Assembly (NCBI GenBank): GCA_029558735.1
Contig: JAKQDP010000068.1
Coordinates: forward strand, 1-44,869
Origin: a bacterium
Lineage (GTDB): Bacteria > Patescibacteriota > Patescibacteriia > 2-01-FULL-39-33
Length of the DNA stretch: 44,869 nucleotides
Direction: 5' to 3'
The notes under the pieces: model-generated
What the model saw: the letters and a program-made list of their open reading frames with translations, nothing else
What the model was told of the DNA's origin: nothing
Database searches by the model: none
Shown: positions 1 to 9,329 of the stretch, piece after piece
Numbering within the stretch: the first letter of the stretch is position 1
How the letters are laid out: the number at the start of each line of letters is the position of its first letter
Made by a program: the position numbers and the translations under genes

Positions 1-207
1 TTCCTTGCCGTCTATGCCCACAATGCCAAGTTCGGGAGTGGGGTGTTCTTTGGTGGCGGGAAAGTTTTCCAAGATGCCTGATTGGTAGAGGACTTTGACT
101 TGGGCTAGGTATTGCTCTTTGAGCCGGAGGGTTTCGGCGAGAGATTCCAAGGATTCTTGATTGTCGTCCCTGTCTTCTATTTGATGGTGAGGGAAGCGTT
201 CAGGCAT
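1..207 (-). CDS. hypothetical protein, N-terminal part only (runs off left edge)
   Basis: Open frame from ATG at 207 to the window edge: MPERFPHHQIEDRDDNQESLESLAETLRLKEQYLAQVKVLYQSGILENFPATKEHPTPELGIVGIDGKE...; not in the ORF track. Confidence 0.6.
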   Translation of the reverse strand, partial: MPERFPHHQIEDRDDNQESLESLAETLRLKEQYLAQVKVLYQSGILENFPATKEHPTPELGIVGIDGKE

Positions 208-229
208 ATTATTGATATTAATTATGAGA

Positions 230-739
230 TTATACCAACCAGGAAGAAAATTCCAAAACGCCGGTGGTAATCAAAGTGACGATAACGCCGGCCAGCATAA
301 TGCCCAACAGAATAAAAAAAATAGACTTTTTCCAATCTAAGCCGAACAACCAAGCGGCTAAAGCGCCAGTCCAGGCGCCGGTAACCGGTAAAGGTATGGC
401 GACAAAGAGGGCCAAAGCCCACAAACCGTACAACTGGTAATTTTTTGTCAGTTTTCTTCTGGTCCGCTCAAACAGCCAAGCAAAAAATTTTCTGAATAAT
501 TTAAAGTGATTGGACAGCCAATTAGACACCGGGCCAATAAACCGCAAAATAAAATAAACCGGAATAAAATTTCCCAGCACCGAAAAAAAATAAGCCTGCC
601 ACCAAGATAGGCCCAGGGAAGAAATCGCCAAAGGCAAACTAACTCTTAATTCGGCAATCGGCAACATGGAAATAATGATGGTGATTATTTCCGGTGGCAA
701 ATACCTCAAATGGATAAAATATTGCCAAATAAAAGTCAT
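230..739 (-). CDS. putative small multidrug export family membrane protein (COG2426-like)
   Basis: ORF with several TM segments and ISMLPIAELRVSLPLAI motif; ORF-track start at 745 is a TTG, ATG (MTFIW) at 739. Confidence 0.65.
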   Translation of the reverse strand: MTFIWQYFIHLRYLPPEIITIIISMLPIAELRVSLPLAISSLGLSWWQAYFFSVLGNFIPVYFILRFIGPVSNWLSNHFKLFRKFFAWLFERTRRKLTKNYQLYGLWALALFVAIPLPVTGAWTGALAAWLFGLDWKKSIFFILLGIMLAGVIVTLITTGVLEFSSWLV

Positions 740-1665
740 TGCCAAAAATAATTATTAAACACCCAATAAGCCAAGCTTTTGGTGTCTGTGAACCGGTCTT
801 GTAAACTCTTACTGCCCAAGACGACCACTAAGACCTTATTGTCGCCGTTTCTTACTTGGCTGGCCAAACAATAGCCGGCCGCTTCCAAATAACCGGTCTT
901 ACCCGCTTCTACTTTATATTGGACATTATCCAAACCAAATTGCTGGCCCAGAATTTTATTGGTATTAACAATCTGTCGGCTAACGCCCTTATTAATAATA
1001 TCAATATTATAACTTTCCGAACTGATGGCGCCGGCAATTTCCGGCCGGCTTAAAGCCGCCCGTAAAATCAGCGCCACTTCCAAGGCGGTGGATTGATTGG
1101 CGTCACGCAGTCCGGTGGCGTCGGCAAAAACCGTATTAGTCAACCCGATTGCCTGCGCCTTGGCATTCATTTGAGCGACAAATTCTTCGGGGTTCATTCC
1201 AGTCACTCGGACTAAAGCGGCCGCCCCTTCGTTGGCTGAGGCGACCAAGGTGCCATAAAACAAATCCTTGACCGTTACCTGCTCGCCGGCAATAAAATAG
1301 CTAATGCCGCCCTCACGATAATCATCACCGCTAATCGTGACTACCTCATCCCAGCCCGGATTATGATCCAAAAACACTAACGCCGTCATTAATTTGGTCA
1401 AACTGGCAATCGACCGCGCTTGGCCGGAATTTTTTTCGTATAAAATTTTATTGGTTTTTTTGTCTACTACCAAAACACTCTCGGCTGTCACTTCCACCCC
1501 CAAAGAGGCGTCCGGCTTTTTTTGGGGAGCGGTTTCTATCAACTGCCGCAATTGAGCTTCGGGCAAACGACTGGCCAAACCTTCAACTGGAGCGACCAAT
1601 TGCTGTCCGGCCTGAAACTGCAAAAACAAACTGGTCAAAATCAAATTAATAATTATTTCGAACAT
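736..1665 (-). CDS. D-alanyl-D-alanine carboxypeptidase, peptidase S11 family
   Basis: Motifs SLTK (SxxK), SAN (SxN) and KTG in the expected order. Confidence 0.9.
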   Translation of the reverse strand: MFEIIINLILTSLFLQFQAGQQLVAPVEGLASRLPEAQLRQLIETAPQKKPDASLGVEVTAESVLVVDKKTNKILYEKNSGQARSIASLTKLMTALVFLDHNPGWDEVVTISGDDYREGGISYFIAGEQVTVKDLFYGTLVASANEGAAALVRVTGMNPEEFVAQMNAKAQAIGLTNTVFADATGLRDANQSTALEVALILRAALSRPEIAGAISSESYNIDIINKGVSRQIVNTNKILGQQFGLDNVQYKVEAGKTGYLEAAGYCLASQVRNGDNKVLVVVLGSKSLQDRFTDTKSLAYWVFNNYFWQ

Positions 1666-1677
1666 AAATTACCACGA

Positions 1678-2241
1678 CTAATCATTATGATTTAAATTAT
1701 CGCCCATTTCCGCATTAAGTAATTTATCCAAATTATTATTGCGGTTAAGTTTCTCAAAATCGGGCAACTCCTCAATTTTGGATAAACCGAGAAATTTCAA
1801 AAAATCAAAAGTAATATTATACAAGGTAATCCCCCGCTGTTTGTCCTCGGCTGATTCAACTAATCCGCGCATCAACAAATTGCGCAAAATAATGCTGCAA
1901 TTGACACCGCGAATCAATTCCAATTCCGCCTTGGAAATCGGGCCGCGATAAGCAATAATGGTCAACGCCTCCAAAGACGGCCGAGTCAATTCGCCGGTCA
2001 TCTCACTTTTGATGAATTTTTGCACTACTTGACTGGAAGCGGCCGCAGTAACCAATTGGTACTTATCGCCTGACTCCAACAGTTGAATACCGCCAGACCG
2101 AAGGCGATAATCATCAGCCAAAGCGACTAGCGCCGTTTTAGTCGCCGCTTCGGTCGCGCCAGTCAGCTTGGCCAGTTCCTTGACGCTCAACGGCTTGTGA
2201 GAAACAAAAAGCAGACTTTCAATCTGGTTTTTTTCTGCCAT
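1678..2241 (-). CDS. scpB: segregation and condensation protein ScpB
   Basis: ScpB-like sequence (LEALTIIAYRGPISKAELELIRGV); ATG (MAEKN) at 2241. Confidence 0.9.
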   Translation of the reverse strand: MAEKNQIESLLFVSHKPLSVKELAKLTGATEAATKTALVALADDYRLRSGGIQLLESGDKYQLVTAAASSQVVQKFIKSEMTGELTRPSLEALTIIAYRGPISKAELELIRGVNCSIILRNLLMRGLVESAEDKQRGITLYNITFDFLKFLGLSKIEELPDFEKLNRNNNLDKLLNAEMGDNLNHND

Positions 2242-2245
2242 AAAA

Positions 2246-2941
2246 TTAAACTTTTTCAATTAATATATCATCCAACACTCCCCGCTGATTAACCGCCACT
2301 TCGCCGGATTTAATCAGCTCCAATAAAGCCATAAAACAGACTACCACTTCGGCTCGGGATTGAGCAGTCACTAAAACATTTTGAAAATTCATTTTCTTAA
2401 ATTGACGCAATTTTTCCCGAATGTCCGCCACCACCTCCTTTAGGCTGACTGCCCGGGCCATAATCTTCTGGGGCAAATTGACAATATAATCTATCCGGTT
2501 AAGGACGGTCGTAAAAATAGCGGCCAATTCCAACGCTGTCAACTGCGAAGGCGGACTAAACACCACTTCCGATTTAACGGCCAATCGCTCGCGATTAAAA
2601 CAAAAACGCTGCTGACCAATAATTTCCTCCACCAACTTAGTCGCCGCCAGATAATCCTGATACATTTTTAGTTGCGCTTCCAATTGTTCGGCGCTGTCTT
2701 CCTCTTCATCGGCCAATTGGGGCAAGAGTGTCTTGGACTTGATGACCAATAATTTGGTGGCGACAACCAAAAAATCAGCCAATTCCGTAGCGCTAATGTC
2801 CTGGGTCTGCTCCAAATAGGCCAAATATTGGTCAGTTACTTTCGCTAAAGCCACCTGAGAAATATCCATTTTCTCTTGCTCAATCAGCTGCAACAATAAG
2901 TCCAGCGGCCCCTGAAATTGTTCCAATTTTATCTTATACAT
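2246..2941 (-). CDS. scpA: segregation and condensation protein ScpA
   Basis: FQGPLDLLLQLIEQEKMDISQVALAKVTDQYL; adjacent to scpB. Confidence 0.92.
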   Translation of the reverse strand: MYKIKLEQFQGPLDLLLQLIEQEKMDISQVALAKVTDQYLAYLEQTQDISATELADFLVVATKLLVIKSKTLLPQLADEEEDSAEQLEAQLKMYQDYLAATKLVEEIIGQQRFCFNRERLAVKSEVVFSPPSQLTALELAAIFTTVLNRIDYIVNLPQKIMARAVSLKEVVADIREKLRQFKKMNFQNVLVTAQSRAEVVVCFMALLELIKSGEVAVNQRGVLDDILIEKV

Positions 2942-2944
2942 TAG

Positions 2945-3568
2945 TTACTTTCTTTGGGCGGCGGCAATTTTGGACCGAGACCGCTTAACGCTTTTTTTCT
3001 TAGCGGCCGGCTTAGTCTGTTCGGCCGGGCCTGATTTTTTCCGCGCCACTTTGGCTTTAACTCGCCGCATTTTCTTTTTCGTGCTCTTGGGTATTTTATA
3101 GCCGCCGGCCATGGCTACATCGGCCAACTTGGCTTCTTCCACTTGAATAAAGTCTTTCACTTTCATAAAAACACTGTCAGTAAAACTGCCAGTAGAAAAC
3201 ACTGCTTGCCTGGTTTTGAGCATTGCCTTATCAACCAAGGTTTCCAATTGATGCAATTTGCCAAATGAAGAAAGCGCTCCCGGTTTGATTTTCAACACCT
3301 TAATCATTAATTTTTCATTGGGAATAGAAATTTTTTTCGCCCCAAAAGCCCGTTTAACTTTAACTAAGTTAATTTTTTTATCAGCCGGGACCACCACCAA
3401 TACATAAGTTTTATCGACTTGGACCAAAAGATTTTTAGCGATTTGGTTCAATTCTTTTTTCAAAGTCTGAGCCGCATCAAAGGCAGTGTACACGGTTTTG
3501 TGGACAATTTCCTGATAATCAATGTCTTGCTTATCAAGATACTTCTTGACTTTAATGGGAATGGACAT
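2945..3568 (-). CDS. YbaK/aminoacyl-tRNA deacylase domain protein with Lys/Arg-rich C-terminal tail
   Basis: YbaK/ProX-like fold sequence (IVHKTVYTAFDAAQTLK...KTYVLVVVPADKKINL) plus basic tail. Confidence 0.7.
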   Translation of the reverse strand: MSIPIKVKKYLDKQDIDYQEIVHKTVYTAFDAAQTLKKELNQIAKNLLVQVDKTYVLVVVPADKKINLVKVKRAFGAKKISIPNEKLMIKVLKIKPGALSSFGKLHQLETLVDKAMLKTRQAVFSTGSFTDSVFMKVKDFIQVEEAKLADVAMAGGYKIPKSTKKKMRRVKAKVARKKSGPAEQTKPAAKKKSVKRSRSKIAAAQRK

Positions 3569-3602
3569 ATGATTAATCTTTAGTTTGTTATGATTATCTT
3601 AT

Positions 3603-4541
3603 TTATTGAACCATTGGCACGGTTGGCGCCGTCTTAACATTGACTGTCGGCGCTACCTTCTGCTGAAAACACTGATAGCCGGCCTGATGATAATACCAAA
3701 TACCAATCGCATAAATATCCTTAATCGACTGACCGACCGAAGCAGAAGTATCAGTGGCGAATTCGGCGCACAGCTCATAAGTATCATCACCGACTAAATT
3801 ATAACCATAGGGAGCACCACTAACCGGGTCAGTGTAAGTTTGGCCGCCAATAACCGACAAGTCCGGCGGTAATTGACCATTAACCTGATAATAACTGCTG
3901 ATTAAAAAATTAAGTTGAGTTAAATCGTTTGCTCGCTGTTGATCGCTGTTGACCGCCCTACTTTGAGCCGGCGAATCAACTAAAACAAAGCCCCAAATAA
4001 CCAATATTAATACCAATAAAATCACTCCGACAAAAGCCACTATTGATAATCGACTTTTAGTTAAATAACTTTTTCGCCTTAAGTCATAAAAATAATAACC
4101 AAAAATGCTGGCGGCAATCAATAAAACCACCAACACCCGTAAAATCGACCGAGCGGTATAATCGCCATTTAAAAACCGAAAAATAATATTGATTAAACTG
4201 CCAGCAATAAAAATAGCGGCGATAAATAACATGAGATAAGTCAACCAAGTATGAATGCCACTAGCCGGATTCAATTTGTTCTGTTTATACTGCTTATGCA
4301 AAAAAGCTGAAACAAACAAAAAAATTGGGGCAATAATCAAAGCCGAAGCAATGCCAAATTTAAGTCGGTCTTGGGAAAAATTATTGAGATAATACACTAC
4401 ATTGTCCGGACCGAGGTATTTGTCGATGATTTGAAAGCAAATCATCCCGATAGCAAACGCTAGCCAACCCAGGGTAACCAAGCTAAGCAAATTCAAAAAA
4501 GCATCCAGCGCGCCGCTATGTTTGGCGGTATTAGTAGCCAT
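3603..4541 (-). CDS. multi-TM membrane protein (DUF5671-like) with C-terminal pseudopilin-like segment
   Basis: N-terminal GWLAFAIGMICFQIIDKY TM block; C-terminal LTQLNFLISSYYQVNGQLPPDLSVI...TDPVSGAPYGY resembles CPR pseudopilin-like domains. Confidence 0.55.
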   Translation of the reverse strand: MATNTAKHSGALDAFLNLLSLVTLGWLAFAIGMICFQIIDKYLGPDNVVYYLNNFSQDRLKFGIASALIIAPIFLFVSAFLHKQYKQNKLNPASGIHTWLTYLMLFIAAIFIAGSLINIIFRFLNGDYTARSILRVLVVLLIAASIFGYYFYDLRRKSYLTKSRLSIVAFVGVILLVLILVIWGFVLVDSPAQSRAVNSDQQRANDLTQLNFLISSYYQVNGQLPPDLSVIGGQTYTDPVSGAPYGYNLVGDDTYELCAEFATDTSASVGQSIKDIYAIGIWYYHQAGYQCFQQKVAPTVNVKTAPTVPMVQ

Positions 4542-4551
4542 AAAATTAAAG

Positions 4552-4866
4552 TTATTTATTATTTTTATTTTTAAAAGGCAATGGTTGTTGTTCGCCCAGC
4601 AACCGCCGCGCCAGCTTCCGACCCGCTGGTGTAAGCATCACCCGATCAATATACCACTTTCTGGCAGTTTTAATGCCGCCACCCCGTACCAAGCCGCGAC
4701 TAATTAGCCGCTCGACGCTCTTAGTGATAATTGACAACTGACTAATGGCAGTCGGCGGATCTTTCTGTCGGCGATAAAAATCCAGTAGCGTCTTCTTATT
4801 GACTGAGCCGTTCCTGTCCTCCAAGCCGCGCCGTAAAATATATTTTTGCAGACTGGAGAGACCCAT
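4552..4866 (-). CDS. hypothetical protein, possible winged-helix
   Basis: ORF with helix-turn-helix-like text (AISQLSIITKSVERLISRGLVRGG). Confidence 0.45.
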   Translation of the reverse strand: MGLSSLQKYILRRGLEDRNGSVNKKTLLDFYRRQKDPPTAISQLSIITKSVERLISRGLVRGGGIKTARKWYIDRVMLTPAGRKLARRLLGEQQPLPFKNKNNK

Positions 4867-4878
4867 ATTTACTCGGGG

Positions 4879-5544
4879 TTAAGATAATTTGAAATTATTG
4901 ATCATCAATACAAACTGATAACCCAAATATTCAGCGGCCAATCGACAAAAAGACATTCGATCGATAAAAATTTCAAAATACTCCAACGGATCAGTGATTT
5001 TGGTGTCAACTTTCAGTTTCAAAATTATCTCTTTTTTGGCCAATCGGACAAGCAGGTCGTTGCTAATAACTGAATAATTCACTCGGTCATGAATATCTTC
5101 TTTGAGCCGGCGGCGATTTTTTTCCCTGACCCGGCTGCGGTGGACATCGGATTTGTCCGCCAAAATCAACACAGCCGTCACTTTATTGACAATCTTCAAA
5201 TCATATTTATCATGACTGACAATCGCCTGAGCAACTGTGGATACAGCCAATGGTTCATAGTCCCTAAGATAACACTGGGAGAACAATAATGCCGCCCAAT
5301 AATGATGTTGGTCCCGACCCAAAAAATTGCCCATATCATGACAATAACCGGCAATCGCCGCCAATTCCTGGTCTTGCTGATTGAGGCCTATTTTCTTGGC
5401 CAGGGACCGGGCCCGTTCCGCGACAATGTTGATATGCCGACCACCATGATCAGTATAGCCCAACGCATCCAAATATTTATCGGTTTGCCAGATAAAAGTT
5501 TTGATGCGCTTATCTTGTTTGACTTGGGCAAGTTTTAAATCCAT
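4879..5544 (-). CDS. HD domain phosphohydrolase
   Basis: HGGRHINIVAERARSLAKK...AGYCHDMGN HD motif. Confidence 0.75.
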   Translation of the reverse strand: MDLKLAQVKQDKRIKTFIWQTDKYLDALGYTDHGGRHINIVAERARSLAKKIGLNQQDQELAAIAGYCHDMGNFLGRDQHHYWAALLFSQCYLRDYEPLAVSTVAQAIVSHDKYDLKIVNKVTAVLILADKSDVHRSRVREKNRRRLKEDIHDRVNYSVISNDLLVRLAKKEIILKLKVDTKITDPLEYFEIFIDRMSFCRLAAEYLGYQFVLMINNFKLS

Positions 5545-5557
5545 AAAATAATTTTAT

Positions 5558-6985
5558 TTAATCAGCCAGAGCGGTGTCAAACCCCTCAACCGCCGCCACT
5601 CCTGCCGCCAGTTGAATATTTGCCTCTTGCAGCGCCTTCCGGCTGATTGGACTGGGCGCCCCCATCAATAAATCGCGACTGTCGCCGGTTTTGGGAAAAG
5701 CAATGACCTCACGGATGCTTTCCTCATTTTGCAAAATCGCCACAATTCGATCCAGGCCGGCAGCAATACCGCCATGAGGCGGAGCGCCATAAGCAAATGC
5801 TTCGAGGAGGTGGCCAAACCGAGCCTGAATTTCCGCTTCCGCCAAGCCAAGGACGCTAAAAACTTTCCTTTGCATCTCCTGGGAATGAATCCTAATTGAC
5901 CCGCCCCAAATTTCTGTGCCATTTAAAATCAAATCATAACTGCTGGCCCGCCATTTTTCCGGCTGATCAGGATACTGCTGATAATCATCCGGATTGGGCA
6001 TAGTAAACGGATGATGAGTGGCAACCAATTTCTTTTCGGCTTCTGATCGCTTGAACATCGGCGGATCAATCATCCAGTGAAAAGCTAATTCCTCCGGATC
6101 TTTTTTATTCTTTCGCAAATCAGCTTTATCTGATTGATATTTTTCCATTAATTCGGCATAAGTCAACCGAGGAAACGGAACCTGGGCAATTTTTTTGCCG
6201 GGATAAAGCTCCTGAATCAGTTTAAGCATCAATGCTTCGGTAAGTCGCATCACCTCTTCCTGGCTAACAAAACTCAGTTCCACATCAATTTGAGTAAACT
6301 CCGCTTGCCGGTCGCCGCGAGTGTCCTCATCCCGAAAACAGCGAGCGATTTGAAAATATTTTTCAATTCCCGCCACCATCAATAACTGCTTGAACTGTTG
6401 GGGTGATTGAGGCAAGACATAAAACTGGCCGGGCCATAATCTGGCGGGGACAATAAATTCTCTCGCTCCTTCCGGTGTGCCCTTAGTTAAAGCCGGTGTC
6501 TCTATTTCCAAAAAACCTAAATTATCATAATAATCACGAACCAACTTAACAATCTTGTGCCTCATTATTAGATTATTTTTCAGCCGTTCGCGACGAATAT
6601 CCAAATAACGATATTTCATTCTGATTTCTTCGCCGGACTCTTGGTTGCTGTCAATTTCAAACGGCGGCGTTTTGGCTTCATTTAAAATTTCCAAACCGGT
6701 CGCCAACAACTCCACGGTGCCGGTGGCAATCTTATCATTAACCATTTTCTGCGGTCGCGCATTAATTTGACCAACAATACTAACTACAAACTCACTGCGT
6801 AATTTCTGGGCCTGTTCATATATTTCGGGATTATCCGGAACAAACACCACCTGTAAAATGCCACTGCGGTCGCGTAAATCAATAAAAACGATTTTGCCGT
6901 GATCCCGCCGCGTATGCACCCAGCCGGTCACTTTTACTGTCTGGCCCACTTGGTTGGTCACCTCCCCAATCGGAGTTCTGTCCAT
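5558..6985 (-). CDS. aspS: aspartyl-tRNA synthetase, bacterial type lacking the GAD insertion
   Basis: Class II aaRS motifs (PQSPQQFKQLLMVAGIEKYFQIARCFRDEDTRGDRQAEFTQID; GIAAGLDRIVAIL); N-terminal OB fold; 475 aa. Confidence 0.95.
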   Translation of the reverse strand: MDRTPIGEVTNQVGQTVKVTGWVHTRRDHGKIVFIDLRDRSGILQVVFVPDNPEIYEQAQKLRSEFVVSIVGQINARPQKMVNDKIATGTVELLATGLEILNEAKTPPFEIDSNQESGEEIRMKYRYLDIRRERLKNNLIMRHKIVKLVRDYYDNLGFLEIETPALTKGTPEGAREFIVPARLWPGQFYVLPQSPQQFKQLLMVAGIEKYFQIARCFRDEDTRGDRQAEFTQIDVELSFVSQEEVMRLTEALMLKLIQELYPGKKIAQVPFPRLTYAELMEKYQSDKADLRKNKKDPEELAFHWMIDPPMFKRSEAEKKLVATHHPFTMPNPDDYQQYPDQPEKWRASSYDLILNGTEIWGGSIRIHSQEMQRKVFSVLGLAEAEIQARFGHLLEAFAYGAPPHGGIAAGLDRIVAILQNEESIREVIAFPKTGDSRDLLMGAPSPISRKALQEANIQLAAGVAAVEGFDTALAD

Positions 6986-7052
6986 AAAATTTTTTTAAAC
7001 AATTAAAAAATTACCATGTTTTAATTATAACCAAATATCCAAAATCTAGCAA

Positions 7053-7087
7053 GAAAAAACCGGTTGTTTCCAAACAGAAACAACCGG
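7053..7087 (-). terminator. intrinsic terminator downstream of the recO/147-aa ORF unit
   Basis: Perfect 11-bp stem CCGGTTGTTTC/GAAACAACCGG (7060-7070 / 7077-7087) followed by TTTTTT on the minus strand. Confidence 0.88.
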
Positions 7088-7108
7088 TAATTGTCAAGCT
7101 CGGGAGCG

Positions 7109-7552
7109 TTAAAACTCCAAATAAAAGGGCAGCTCGTAAATCTGACGATCAGTAAACAATACTGCCCGAAATAGCGCCCGACGCTGGTCGTGGCCCAGCA
7201 GGCGAACTCGAATGGAATAGCTTTTCCACTCGGAAAAATCAGCGGCCGCCAAGTCCTCCAATTTACCCGGCGTCAACTCAATAATCTGTTCCGAGAGAAA
7301 ACAAAAGCCCTCCCGCAATATCCCCTGATGGAGACAACTAAACAATTTCTCGGCTGATAAGTAGAATTCCCGACACAGGCCCGAAAAATCAATCCGCTCC
7401 TTGGTGGCGGCCACCCGACGGTGGCGACGAATAATTTCCTGGCCTTTATAGTCAACTATCACCTCAGCCGAAGCTTCTTGACTAGTTAATTGATAAGCTT
7501 GTTCAGTTGATTTGGCTCCGATTCTCGATGCCGATTCGATTGACGACCCCAT
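7109..7552 (-). CDS. hypothetical protein, overlaps recO 3' end by 50 nt
   Basis: 147-aa ORF; one of the few starts here preceded by an SD-like GGGAGGG. Confidence 0.6.
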   Translation of the reverse strand: MGSSIESASRIGAKSTEQAYQLTSQEASAEVIVDYKGQEIIRRHRRVAATKERIDFSGLCREFYLSAEKLFSCLHQGILREGFCFLSEQIIELTPGKLEDLAAADFSEWKSYSIRVRLLGHDQRRALFRAVLFTDRQIYELPFYLEF

Positions 7553-8150
7553 AATGTTGCCCTCCCGTTTTTAAAGAACTACTGTCAAACAATTGACTGA
7601 CCGCTTGTTGATTCTTAAGTTCCGTTTCCACCACTTCCACTGCCAACTGGTTTAATAGTTTAAAAAGTTGGCGTTGATTGTTTACTTCTCGAACAATCGG
7701 ACAATAGCCCAACCGGCTCAATAAGGCAAATAAACTGGCGTTAAAAATTAATAAGCTCTGCTGTTGGTTTTGGGTTTTGGTCAATTTTGCCAAAAAATCC
7801 GCCAACAAAACAAAGATAACGGAATCATTGTAATCAAATCTGACTGCCTTGTCAATTAGTTGCCACAAATAGCCGGCCAACACTGTTTTATCCGGCTCAA
7901 CCACCAAGGAGAAAAAATTAGTCACCACCCGGCTGGCGGCAATCCGATAAACATTAACCCCTTTAGCCAACATTAAATCAGAGACAAAAAAAGCACCCAA
8001 ATGCGGGCTAAGCTTGGAGATTGTTTTTTGGCCGCCCTTGGCAATGGCCAGCACCTTACCCAAATCGCGAGTATAAATGACATACTGACGGTCAAAATCA
8101 TTATATGGACTTTGGCGCAAGACAATGCCGGCAGTGACAACGGTAGACAT
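7503..8150 (-). CDS. recO: DNA repair protein RecO
   Basis: N-terminal OB fold text GIVLRQSPYNDFDRQYVIYTRDLGKVLAIAKGGQK. Confidence 0.82.
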   Translation of the reverse strand: MSTVVTAGIVLRQSPYNDFDRQYVIYTRDLGKVLAIAKGGQKTISKLSPHLGAFFVSDLMLAKGVNVYRIAASRVVTNFFSLVVEPDKTVLAGYLWQLIDKAVRFDYNDSVIFVLLADFLAKLTKTQNQQQSLLIFNASLFALLSRLGYCPIVREVNNQRQLFKLLNQLAVEVVETELKNQQAVSQLFDSSSLKTGGQHYGVVNRIGIENRSQIN

Positions 8151-8156
8151 AAAATA

Positions 8157-8543
8157 TTAAGACTGACAATCAAAATAACTTTGCAAAATCAGCATGGCAG
8201 CGATATCATCGTCGGCGCGTTTTTTATCAATCAGCTCCCTGGCTTGGCGAGTACTGAAACGCTCATCCTGGCCGAATACTTCAAGGGCCAACGCTTCCCT
8301 CAAGCGCTTCATAAATTCAGTCACTTGTTTCATCAAAACAGAATCACCCTGAGCACTGTTAATCGGCAAACCAACCACCACTTTTTCTATTCTTTCGGTC
8401 CGACAAATACTTTTCAACTCCAGCAACAAATTATTCCAACCGGAGTTCCTGATAATTTTGTACGGCAAAGCCGTCCTGGTCTCGCTGTCGCCCAGCGCCA
8501 AGCCGACTTTAGCCTCGCCATAATCAAGCCCGAGAATTTTCAT
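8157..8543 (-). CDS. ruvX: Holliday junction resolvase RuvX/YqgF
   Basis: MKILGLDYGEAKVGLALGD...VVGLPINSAQGD...FGQDERFST. Confidence 0.9.
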   Translation of the reverse strand: MKILGLDYGEAKVGLALGDSETRTALPYKIIRNSGWNNLLLELKSICRTERIEKVVVGLPINSAQGDSVLMKQVTEFMKRLREALALEVFGQDERFSTRQARELIDKKRADDDIAAMLILQSYFDCQS

Positions 8544-9325
8544 AGCGGCATTGTCAATATTTCATAGCCCTTTTCCGTCACGGCGACAGTGTGCTCAAAG
8601 TGAGCGCTGATACTATTGTCTTTGGTGACAATGGTCCAGCCATCAGCCTGTTCCTCAACCGGCCAAGCGCCCAAATTAAACATCGGCTCAATCGCCAAAA
8701 CCAAGCCCGGCCGCAGCTCCAAATCAGGAAAAGTCTTATCCCAATAATTTGGTACCTGGGGATCTTCGTGGGCTTGATAGCCCACCCCGTGACCGACTAA
8801 TTGTCGAACAACAGAAAAATTATTTTTTTCCGCCTGTTTCTGAATCGCTTTGGCAATATCGGAAATTTTTTTACCGGGAGCGATTTGTTCGATTCCCCGC
8901 ATTAACGCCTCCTGGGTAGTTCTTAATAATTTCAGTTCAGCCTGACCGACCTGGCCAACCGGCACCGTCAGCGCCATATCCGTAAAATAGCCCCGATATT
9001 TAAGACCGCAATCCAAGCCCACCAAATCACCGTTCTTAATCAGCCGGTCAGGTGACGGAAGACCGTGAACCACTTCATTATTCAACGAAACACACAACGC
9101 CGCTGGATAGACGCCTTCAGACCAAGCCGCCCGATAACCCTTGAAACTGGGCTCGCCCCCGACCTGAGCAATTAATTTTTCCGCCAACTCATTAAGCTCG
9201 GCCGTACTGACGTCCGTCCTGACGGCCGTCCTGACGCGCTCGGCTACAGCCGCCATAATTTGGGCCAAAAGCGCTCCGCCCGCCCGAAGTAAAGCCACCT
9301 CAGTTTTATTTTTCAATTTAACCAT
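8540..9325 (-). CDS. map: type I methionine aminopeptidase
   Basis: SLNNEVVHGLP, GLDCGLKYRGYFTDMALT, VGHGVGYQAHEDPQVPN, LAIEPMF motifs. Confidence 0.95.
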   Translation of the reverse strand: MVKLKNKTEVALLRAGGALLAQIMAAVAERVRTAVRTDVSTAELNELAEKLIAQVGGEPSFKGYRAAWSEGVYPAALCVSLNNEVVHGLPSPDRLIKNGDLVGLDCGLKYRGYFTDMALTVPVGQVGQAELKLLRTTQEALMRGIEQIAPGKKISDIAKAIQKQAEKNNFSVVRQLVGHGVGYQAHEDPQVPNYWDKTFPDLELRPGLVLAIEPMFNLGAWPVEEQADGWTIVTKDNSISAHFEHTVAVTEKGYEILTMPL

Positions 9326-9329
9326 AAGT

